Assembly: GCA_943369295.1 (NCBI GenBank)
Contig: CALRMU020000001.1
Location: 434,001 to 498,000, forward strand
DNA length: 64,000 nt
Source: JAKRSE01 sp943369295
Lineage (GTDB): Bacteria; Armatimonadota; Fimbriimonadia; Fimbriimonadales; Fimbriimonadaceae
Direction: 5' to 3'
Position numbers and translations under genes: made by a program. Below are positions 17,229 through 25,000 of this stretch, in pieces. The notes below the pieces were generated by a model that made no database searches, was not told the DNA's origin, and was given only the letters and a program-made list of their open reading frames with translations. Each line of letters starts with the position of its first letter. Position 1 is the first letter of the stretch.

Positions 17229-18254
17229 ATGGCTGCTACTATTAAGGATATTGCGCGGAGGCTGAACATTTCTGTCAGCACCGTCAGCTATGCCCTCAAT
17301 GGCGGTCCCCGGTCGGTTCCTGAAGAAGTTAAGAAGAAGGTTTTTGAGGTTGCTCAAGAGCTTGACTATCGACCCAACAGTCTCGCCCGAAGCCTTGTTA
17401 CCCGCCGCACAAAAACCATTGGTGTTGTGCCTGGCATCCTCGCCCACGACTTGGTTCTCAGCCCCTTCATCCGGGTGATGCTGAACGGAATCCTCAACGC
17501 TCTGGAAGATCACGAGCATGACGGCTTGATCTTTACGGGCATGAACCTGAGAGGGAACCGCATTCAGGTTGATCGGCTGCTGGATGGGAGAATCGACGGA
17601 GTCGTCTTCCTTCCTCCCACTCCGGTCGAGGAAGTCCTCAAGAACCTCGACCAGCGAAGGTTTCCTTACGTCACGATTGCGGCCAAGCCTAGGCAGGGCA
17701 CGGTGAACTTCGCCTCTGACAACGCTCGAGGGGTCCATATTGCCATTGAACACTTGGTCGCCAAGGGGCACACCCGAATCGGCATGGTGGCTGGCAGAGA
17801 AGACCACTTGGATGGCACGATTCGCAATCAAGCTTTCAAGAGATCCCTTTCGCAGCATGGTCTGCCCATCGTTCCAGATTGGGTTATTGAAGGTGACTTC
17901 ACTGACCAAGGCGGTGCCGAAGCCGCCTCTAAGATTCTCAAGAGAGTCAATCGACCCTCGGCGCTCTTTTGTGCCAACGACGAATCGGCTTTTGGCGCCA
18001 TGGTCGCAGCGAGATCTTTGGGAATCGACATCCCCAAGGATCTAAGCATTGTCGGCTATGACGACATTTTCATCTCCCAGCAGGCAATTCCGCCTCTTAC
18101 AACTATCCGGCAGTCCGTGGAAGACATGGGCCATGCCGCCGTTAACGGTCTGATCGCTTTGATTTCGGGCCAGACCGTCGAATCCCAGATTTTTGAACCA
18201 AAACTGGTGCAGCGAAGCTCAGTTTCCTGTCCACCAGAGGACATACATACATGA
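17229..18254 (+). CDS. LacI-family transcriptional regulator
   Basis: 341 residues from the ATG at 17229 with GGAGG 9 nt upstream; an in-frame start at 17184 would lie within the operators. Helix-turn-helix plus hinge: TIKDIARRLNISVSTVSYAL to YRPNSLARSL. The periplasmic-binding-protein-like sensor domain follows (about 60-335), with CANDESAFGAM and VGYDDI typical of the family. The effector is probably a sugar or nucleoside. It probably represses itself and the downstream pseudopilin gene, whose ATG overlaps its stop. Confidence 0.95.
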   Translation: MAATIKDIARRLNISVSTVSYALNGGPRSVPEEVKKKVFEVAQELDYRPNSLARSLVTRRTKTIGVVPGILAHDLVLSPFIRVMLNGILNALEDHEHDGLIFTGMNLRGNRIQVDRLLDGRIDGVVFLPPTPVEEVLKNLDQRRFPYVTIAAKPRQGTVNFASDNARGVHIAIEHLVAKGHTRIGMVAGREDHLDGTIRNQAFKRSLSQHGLPIVPDWVIEGDFTDQGGAEAASKILKRVNRPSALFCANDESAFGAMVAARSLGIDIPKDLSIVGYDDIFISQQAIPPLTTIRQSVEDMGHAAVNGLIALISGQTVESQIFEPKLVQRSSVSCPPEDIHT

Positions 18255-19096
18255 CCCATCTCACTCGCCGAGCCTTTACGCTCATTGAACTTCTGGTCGT
18301 CATCGCGATCATCGCCATTTTGGCGGCGATCCTCTTCCCCGTGTTTGCTCAGGCCAAGCTTGCAGCAAAGAAGACTGTTGCTCTCAGCAATGCCAAGCAG
18401 ATTGCCACCGCTCACCTCATTTACATGGGTGACTACGATGACAACCTGATCAAGGCGTTCTACGGCTTCCCCGCCGACTGCACCAGCTGGCCAAGCGGTC
18501 CTGCCTACTACGGATGGCGCCACGTCCTTGCTCCTTACATCAAGAGCACCGACATGATGACCGATACCACCAACCCCTTTGCTGCTCGTCAGTACTGGGT
18601 CAGCACCTGGGACAGCAACAACGACGGTGACGTCAACGATCAGTACGAAACCCTCTCCACCAACTTCGCTGCCAACACCAACCTGATTGGTTTTGCCAAC
18701 GGTCAGTGTGCAGGTCCCTGGACCCCAGTCGGTCTGAGCACTGTTGATGGATTGGATGATGTTTCTTCCACCCTTATCTTCATGCCCAGCCGCGCACAGT
18801 GGAACGAGTTGAAGATGAGCTTTGTCAGCACTTTCGAAACCAAGCCAGGCTGGTGCATCAACAACGTCTGCCCTGCAGGACAGAATGGCCCCATCCACGC
18901 TGTTGGAAAGCAGGCCAGCTTCATCTGGGCTGACGGCCACGCCAAGTCCAAGAACCCCATTGCTACTCTCGATGCTGGCAACCCCAACCGAGACGACTGG
19001 GGCTCCAAGTTCGCCCTCAACCCCGTTACCGGCGTTCCTTACACTCAGGCTGACAGGATCTCTTACCGAGACAACGCCTGGGGCGAGTACCGCTAG
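18251..19096 (+). CDS. Prepilin-type pseudopilin (H-X-DG family)
   Basis: 281 residues. Class III signal RRA|FTLIELLVVIAIIAIL with the conserved Glu at +5. Residue -1 is Ala instead of Gly. The helix continues into ILFPVFAQAK, typical of Armatimonadota. The C-terminal domain has DYDDN and HAVGKQASFIWADGH, a spacing of 11 rather than 9 between His and DG. It is exported by a type II secretion/type IV pilus-like machine; no assembly genes are in the window. Coupled to lacI by ATGA. Confidence 0.92.
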   Translation: MTHLTRRAFTLIELLVVIAIIAILAAILFPVFAQAKLAAKKTVALSNAKQIATAHLIYMGDYDDNLIKAFYGFPADCTSWPSGPAYYGWRHVLAPYIKSTDMMTDTTNPFAARQYWVSTWDSNNDGDVNDQYETLSTNFAANTNLIGFANGQCAGPWTPVGLSTVDGLDDVSSTLIFMPSRAQWNELKMSFVSTFETKPGWCINNVCPAGQNGPIHAVGKQASFIWADGHAKSKNPIATLDAGNPNRDDWGSKFALNPVTGVPYTQADRISYRDNAWGEYR

Positions 19097-19161
19097 TCGG
19101 CCTGACCTTGCTTCGTGGCTCTTCCTGAAAATGGGGCGCCTCGATGAGAGTGAGTCATATC

Positions 19162-19197
19162 GGCCTGCCGCTCAGCCTTCGGGCTGGCGGCAAGGCC
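19162..19197 (+). promoter_or_regulatory. Stable intercistronic hairpin
   Basis: GGCC...GCCGC-CAGCC-TTCG-GGCTG-CGGC...GGCC folds into a nearly continuous stem capped by a UUCG loop. No T-tract follows. It lies between the pseudopilin and the lipoprotein gene and may stabilise the pilin mRNA 3' end or attenuate read-through. Confidence 0.5.
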
Positions 19198-19241
19198 GGA
19201 TGGTTTGAGCCGCGAAGCATCCATTGAATTTTCGAGAACCA

Positions 19242-19424
19242 ATGAAAAAGCTGATGTGCATCCTGCCTCTTCTAGTCATCGCCCTTGTCGGTTGCGGGAC
19301 TAGCGAGGACAAGATTGAAAAATATCCTGAAGATCCAAACGCCAAGCCCGGTGTGAGTTCTGGTGCTGGCGCAGCCGGAGCGAACGTTCCGCCTGCCGCT
19401 AAAGACGCCATGGGCGCGAAGTAA
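19242..19424 (+). CDS. Small lipoprotein
   Basis: 60 residues from MKKLMCILPLLVIALVGCG. Hydrophobic signal and lipobox (LVGC), then a 38-residue Ala/Gly/Pro/Lys-rich tail without recognisable fold. It follows the pseudopilin and is closed by a strong terminator. Function unknown. Confidence 0.75.
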   Translation: MKKLMCILPLLVIALVGCGTSEDKIEKYPEDPNAKPGVSSGAGAAGANVPPAAKDAMGAK

Positions 19425-19447
19425 GCCTTCAGTCAGATCCAATCTTA

Positions 19448-19488
19448 GCCGCCTCTCTTCTGAAAACGAAGAGAGGCGGCTTTTCTTT
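19448..19488 (+). terminator. Terminator of the LacI-pilin-lipoprotein unit
   Basis: GCCGCCTCTCTTC/GAAGAGAGGCGGC, a 13-bp stem with loop TGAAAAC, followed by TTTTCTTT. Confidence 0.95.
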
Positions 19489-19503
19489 CTGCTTCGTCAA
19501 CTT

Positions 19504-20058
19504 CTAGTAAGTCCGATCCTTCATCTGACCCGATCCCAGCTTCGCCTCAGCTTGAACCCCAATTCGAGTCGGATTGATAAGAAACACTCCGACAGTATCG
19601 GCCGTCACAGTCCAAGGCAGCGATATGCTCCCCAGGATAGGCTTGACCCTTTCAAGGTTCTCGGGAGTGACTCCTACAATCAAGCTGAGCTTCGGCTGCC
19701 AAACACCAGGTGCAGATTCTGGCTTGGGTGATTTGCCGTACTTGCGAGACATGTTGTGAAGGGCCTGATGAAAAGCTATCAAAGCTGGATCCGGCTCAAT
19801 TCGCATGATGACTTCATTGCCTGAGAGTTCGATGCGATTGAAGTTCAACTCAATTGGGCTGTGCTGCAAAGCAAACCTTTTTAGGTCAGGCTTCATGGCG
19901 ACAGGATCGATTGAGATGAAATAACCGATCTCAAGGTGCGGTCGATAACCCGCCTGAGCCGTCCATCCGGGTACTCCGGCCTCCTTCATCTTCTGCTGAA
20001 GACTGGCCAGATAACCTTCTGCTTCGGCAGAAAAAAGCAGATTCACCGAGTAAGCCAT
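19504..20058 (-). CDS. 2H phosphoesterase-like (2'-5' RNA ligase family) protein, degenerate motifs
   Basis: 184 residues with the two-lobed layout of the 2H superfamily. The first signature reads YRPHLEIGYF (H-L-E instead of H-x-T/S). The second reads WQPKLSLIVGV, with Lys where the catalytic His should be. Both sites being altered suggests loss of phosphodiesterase activity, with RNA or nucleotide binding possibly kept. It is divergent from rpsF. Confidence 0.65.
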   Translation of the reverse strand: MAYSVNLLFSAEAEGYLASLQQKMKEAGVPGWTAQAGYRPHLEIGYFISIDPVAMKPDLKRFALQHSPIELNFNRIELSGNEVIMRIEPDPALIAFHQALHNMSRKYGKSPKPESAPGVWQPKLSLIVGVTPENLERVKPILGSISLPWTVTADTVGVFLINPTRIGVQAEAKLGSGQMKDRTY

Positions 20059-20220
20059 GACTTTGTGACGATTAGACCAGGGCCATTGATCCCTCTTGTC
20101 CTTTCAGAACGTCTTTGGGGACCCATGGGGCAGGCTAGCGAAAGGTACTCTGCTCCTTCATCCTTGCAGGCTCTCTGCGTCGAGCTACGTGCGCGGCGCC
20201 CAGCGAGGACCAGAGGGAGC

Positions 20221-20523
20221 ATGAAGACCGGCAAGTACGAAACCCTATATATTGTCTCAGCCAACCTGTCCGACGACGAATGTCAGAAGATTGCCGATCA
20301 CTTCAAGGAAGTGGTCGAGAAGAACGGCGGCACCGTGAGCGAAGCTGGAAAGTGGCGACGCCGCAAACTGGCTTACGAAGTCAAGGGCCACCGCGAAGGC
20401 AACTACATTCTGATGAACTTCGAAGGCCCAAGCGCGATCCCGGCTGAGCTCAACCGACTGATGAACATCAGCGACGACGTGATCCGACACAGGATCTTCA
20501 CCCGCGAGGATATTCCGGCATGA
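20221..20523 (+). CDS. rpsF: 30S ribosomal protein S6
   Basis: 100 residues from the ATG at 20221, preceded by AGAGGGAG. KYETLYIVSANLSDDE, then KWRRRKLAYEVKGHREGNYILMNF, and RHRIFTRED at the end are S6 landmarks. Upstream in-frame codons are not part of the protein. Coupled to ssb by ATGA. Unusually for this operon, rpsR (S18) and rplI do not follow. Confidence 0.96.
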   Translation: MKTGKYETLYIVSANLSDDECQKIADHFKEVVEKNGGTVSEAGKWRRRKLAYEVKGHREGNYILMNFEGPSAIPAELNRLMNISDDVIRHRIFTREDIPA

Positions 20524-20942
20524 GCCTGAACCGCGTGGTGCTGATTGGCCGCCTTACCCGAGACCCTGAAGGAAGAACCACAGGGACGGGCAAGACGGTC
20601 GTAAATTTTTCGATCGCGGTTGACAAAAGAATCAAGCCACAAGATGGCTCACCCACTGCAGACTTTTTCAACATTTCTGCGTGGGGCAACACTGCCGATT
20701 TCGTTGTGAACTACCTTGCCAAGGGCCGCCTTGTTGCGGTTGATGGAAGGCTGAGCACACGAAAGTACACAACTCAAGACAACCAGACAAGGGAAGTCTT
20801 TGAGATCGTGGCAGACAACGTTCAAGGTTTGGATCGTCCTCGTGAAGACGGTGGCGGAGCGCCCCGTTCTGGCGGCAGCTCTGGCGGCGGAAACGCAGGG
20901 CCAGGAGCCTTCGATGACGATGATCCTTTTGCTGACGAGTAA
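20520..20942 (+). CDS. ssb: Single-stranded DNA-binding protein
   Basis: 140 residues. The OB fold spans 1-107 (MSLNRVVLIGRLTRDPE, FFNISAWGNTADF, VDGRLSTRKY), then a Gly/Ser-rich linker and an acidic tip DDDDPFADE. In most SSBs the D-D-I-P-F tip is the very C-terminus; here three residues follow the Phe, which may change docking of partner proteins. The start overlaps the rpsF stop. Confidence 0.96.
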   Translation: MSLNRVVLIGRLTRDPEGRTTGTGKTVVNFSIAVDKRIKPQDGSPTADFFNISAWGNTADFVVNYLAKGRLVAVDGRLSTRKYTTQDNQTREVFEIVADNVQGLDRPREDGGGAPRSGGSSGGGNAGPGAFDDDDPFADE

Positions 20943-20948
20943 GTTCTC

Positions 20949-22010
20949 ATGATCAATCTGGATTCCAGAGAAGCAGTGCTGAAGCTTGACCCCAAGGGCA
21001 TGTACGCCCTGACGGTCGGCTTTCCGGACCAAGTAGCCAAGGCAGTCGAAATTGCTGAGGTAGCCTCCCTGCCTAACTGGAGTGCAAGACCAGACATGGT
21101 CATTCTCGCCGGAATGGGCGGATCTGCCGCCGGCGGAGACTACGTCAAGTCGCTCTTCGAGGATGCCGGCACCGTTCCTATGCTGGTGGTACGAGACTAC
21201 GTTCTCCCCCACTACGTAGGAGCCGGAGCTCTCGTCATTGCCGCTTCTTATTCGGGCAACACGGAAGAAACGGTTTCTGCTTACCACCAGGCAAAGAGCC
21301 GAGGAGCGAACATCATCGTCGTCACCTCTGGCGGCAAGCTTGCCCAGATGGCAAAGGATGATGGCTTCCCCCTCATCACTATTCCTTCTGGACAGCCTCC
21401 CAGAACCGCTTTGGGCTTCCTGCTTATTCCGGTTTTGGTCGCCTGCATCAAGCTTGGCCTGCTGCCTGCCATCGACTTCAACCAGTTGATCGCAGAACTC
21501 CGCAAGATGGTGGATGCCTGTGCGGTTGAGGTTGAGTTTGAACACAACCTGGCTAAGCAGATCGCAACTGAATCCTTCGGCCGACCAGTTCAGTTCTATG
21601 GTTTGGGTCAGTGGCAGGGAGCCGTGGCCTATCGATGGAAGGGGCAGTTCTGCGAGAACGCTAAGTGTCTGGCCTTCAGCCACACCTACCCAGAGCTTTG
21701 TCACAACGAGATCTTGGGCTGGGGCAATGCCGATAGGCAGTCTCCCAACGGCTGGGCGTTGTTCACTCTCATCGATGGCAGCGAATCAGCCAAGATGGAA
21801 GCTCGCGGCAGGATTTCTGCCGAGCTGATTCAGTCTAAGGCTGTCAACCGCTATGTCAAGGCGGCTGGCTCTTCTCTCATCGAGAGAATGCTGACCCTGA
21901 CTTTGATCGGTGACTTTGCTTCGATCTATCTGGCTGCTCTTTACGAAGAGGACCCTGAGTCGATTGATGCAATCAATATTCTGAAGAAGGCTCTGGACGC
22001 GATTCCTTAG
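20949..22010 (+). CDS. Bifunctional phosphoglucose/phosphomannose isomerase
   Basis: 353 residues of the archaeal-type PGI/PMI family (two SIS domains). Phosphosugar-binding motifs AGMGGSAAGGDYV (about 54-66) and ASYSGNTEETV (about 99-109). It interconverts glucose-6-P or mannose-6-P with fructose-6-P, feeding glycolysis and GDP-mannose synthesis. It begins 6 nt after ssb, apparently in the same operon, at the place where rpsR would be expected. Confidence 0.92.
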   Translation: MINLDSREAVLKLDPKGMYALTVGFPDQVAKAVEIAEVASLPNWSARPDMVILAGMGGSAAGGDYVKSLFEDAGTVPMLVVRDYVLPHYVGAGALVIAASYSGNTEETVSAYHQAKSRGANIIVVTSGGKLAQMAKDDGFPLITIPSGQPPRTALGFLLIPVLVACIKLGLLPAIDFNQLIAELRKMVDACAVEVEFEHNLAKQIATESFGRPVQFYGLGQWQGAVAYRWKGQFCENAKCLAFSHTYPELCHNEILGWGNADRQSPNGWALFTLIDGSESAKMEARGRISAELIQSKAVNRYVKAAGSSLIERMLTLTLIGDFASIYLAALYEEDPESIDAINILKKALDAIP

Positions 22011-22024
22011 GCGAAACATTTCGC
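22011..22024. promoter_or_regulatory. LacI-type operator-like palindrome
   Basis: GCGAAACATTTCGC differs at one base from the 14-bp operator upstream of the LacI gene. It starts directly after the PGI/PMI stop codon and lies between two convergent genes, so its regulatory role is uncertain. Confidence 0.4.
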
Positions 22025-22035
22025 CAAAAAAGCAT

Positions 22036-22062
22036 GAGGCTTGGAGATTTTCTCCCAGCCTC
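22036..22062. terminator. Bidirectional terminator, PGI/PMI and giant pilin-like gene
   Basis: GAGGCTTGGAGA/TCTCCCAGCCTC has one mismatch and a TTT loop. The minus strand continues ATGCTTTTTTGG and the plus strand ATTTGCTTT. Confidence 0.75.
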
Positions 22063-22083
22063 ATTTGCTTTGAGCCACCCTCT

Positions 22084-25000
22084 TTAAGGCAGGAAGCCAG
22101 GCAGGAAGTGTCTCGTCCTCTCTTCAGGACTAAAGTAAAGGAAGCCATCCTGCCAGATAGTCAGAGGAGCGGTCTGGTTGAAATTCTGCATCCACAAGGC
22201 ACCGAACAAGGTCGTAGCTGATGAAATTGAGATCTGGTTCTGACAAAGGATATTGGCCCTTACGGAGCTTCCTCCTCCGTTGATCGTGACGTTGCCATAG
22301 ACTATGAAGACAACCCTGGAATCACTGCCCGATGTATTCAAGGCTCCGTTGATGTTGAGTTCTCCATTCACCACGATCGTATGGCGGCCCGTCCAATTGC
22401 CCGTTCCACTTACTGTCAAGCTGCCTTCACGGTAATGCAGACGAGGAGCGGTGCCAGTGTTTGTCTGGGGACCAAGTGTGCTGCTGGTGAGCAATGAGTT
22501 TGCCCGGCTGCTGTAGTAGCTGGTGGCAGGCAGAGATGGCCTAGTGAGCAGGCTGGTGCTGACTGTCGAGTGGCCATTGTAAGTGACGTTGGCGGGGCGG
22601 CTTGCGACAGAGGTCCAAGTCATTCCATGAAACACTTGAGTGCCGCCTCCACGCTGCCAGGGTGAGCCAACCATGGCATCACCGAACATCGTGAAGTTTT
22701 GGTTCATGTTGAAGGCGCCTTGAATGTAGAGGCCCCAGTTGTACATGTGGTCAGACTGGGTGAAGCTGCTGACGCTTGGCGCAGTCGGGTAGAAGGTGAT
22801 GTTTGAGCTCAGCTGGAACCCGCCACCCATATGCAGATCAGCATAGAAGACATCAATTCTATTGCTGCCCACCCTGATCATAGACCTGTCGACCAAGCTG
22901 ACTCCGGCTGTAGTGAGAGGGTGCTTTCCTCCGTGGTCAAGGGCCAGAATGCCGTTGATATAGACGACTGCCATATCATCCGATGCGGGAATGGTGAGAG
23001 CAGCCGCATTGATCTCGCCTTGGCTGTTCATGTCAAAGCCTCCGCGCCAATGAACGCCTCTCAGACTTCTTCCATCTGTAAAGCCATCTGGATAGAAGGG
23101 CGAACCGAAACTGAATGGCATCTGATCAATCTGGACCTTCTCTTGGACCACTCGGGTGCCGGTGGGAGTCCACCAGTTGAGCTGTCGACTGGGGAAGGTG
23201 GTCTCGGTCATTTGAATTGTCGGGGCATTCCAGAAGCGCCCAATCGGAGAAGAGAAAGGTCTGAAATTACTGTTCAATCTGCCGCCAAGGGTGAAAGGCA
23301 CAGTGCCGATGGAGCCCGAGGTCATATCGCCCATGCTTGTGTAGCGGTAGTAAGTGCCGGTCAGGGCATTGGGCTCCCAGTAGCCCGGAAGTCGAAGGTC
23401 TTTGGCCAGGGCTTTGCTTCGCCAGATCAGTTCTCTTTGGCGAATGGTGAGATTAGAGTTTCTTCCGTTTTCCATTGCCAGGGTGCCAGCCGCGATTGAC
23501 CCTGTCAGTACGGTCGGGCGCATGACTTCAACCAGTTCGGCAAAGATAACGGCATCAATGTAGTGGGTCATGTTGGTTCCAGACCCAAACTGAACGTCAG
23601 GAGAAATGATTGAGAGTTGAGAATCAGGAGTAGCCGGGCGCAGATGACCAGTAATAATGACTTGGTCGGCATGGATGGCTCCTCTGCCCGAATAGACTCC
23701 CGAGATTCTCAGGGTGCCTGTGCTGGAAAAGGCCGTGCCTGGTGATGAGAAAGTAGGATTGGTGATTGTTGTGCCATCTGAGTAAGTTATCGTAGCAAAG
23801 TCATGCCACTCGTCCTCATCGTAGACGGGCCACTTTAGATCATCGGCCTCTGCCCCTGATACACGGTAATCATAGGTGATATCTGTGGATTTCTCCGTGG
23901 ATTTTGTGTAAAGAAATCCGGCGACGTGAGATTGAGAAGATAAGCCAGAAGGAAGATTGCCAGGCGCGTGATAAGCATTTCCTTCAATCTTGAGGACTGG
24001 AGAATCGGCAGCATCGAGGTCATCTCGAATTGCAAGACCGAACTGGTTGGGGTGCATGACTCTGATTGGCTTTGCGTAGGGACGCAGAGGAACCGAGATG
24101 CTCAAGCCAGTATTGCCTGGACCCCCGTAGTTGTTGATGAAGAGATCTATTCGATTATCGCCAACTCGAAGAAGGGATCTGTTTGTCAGGCTCTGCCCTC
24201 CGCCAAAGGCGTATTGACCATTGATAAAGACGTAGCCGTGGTTATCAATAGCGGGCATGGACATTGTCAGCGAAGTGACTGCGGCGGAATCTGCTAAGAA
24301 GAATGTGCCCTTGTAGTGTTCCTGCCTCCTTCCACCTGGTCCATCAGTGGGGAAGAAGCCGGTCGTTTCACTTGTTGTCGAATCTAGAGGAAAAGAGGCT
24401 TTGCCTTCCTGCTCAATAAACATCTGATGATTTCCGCCTCTATTGCCTGGCGTATAAATCAGGTGTTCGTTGGTGACAGGGTCCCTATCAGTAAAGCGGG
24501 CGCCTCCAGCCGAAAGAATCGGCCATTCGTAGGGGCCGAGGGCGCCCGAAAAATCTGAGGCAGGGTAGGGGTAGCGGGCAGAATCAGGGTGATGGTTTGC
24601 TGCCTTATCCCACTCGCAAAGCCATCTGGACTGAAGCAGCATGAGCTGGCTCGGCTGACCCGCTTCAACAATGACGTTGTAGAAGAGGGTAGAGCCGACT
24701 TGGTTCTGCCAGGTAAGGCTGCCGCTCTGAAGACCGAGAAAGCCGAAATCAAGACCAGTTCCATCAGAGATTTTGGTTAAGCTTTCGCTTGGCGACCTGG
24801 TGGGGGTCATAAAGTGCCAGCCGCTCCAATAGCCGCCGCCGGGGGAAGATTCATTGCCCCAGAAGCTGATTAAGTCTTCGCCGTTATCCCATACCCAGCC
24901 CATTTTGGGCTCCCAAGAGCCTGGCTCCTGCTTGGCGCCAGACCATGTGAGGCCCCCAGCGGTTCCTAAGGTTGGCGAGCCAGTATTGAAGGTGCTTTGA

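Noticed and set aside
17070..17909. Minus-strand frame running through the LacI gene and its operators
   Set aside because: Would read through the operator region and the regulator gene in antisense; no protein family signal.
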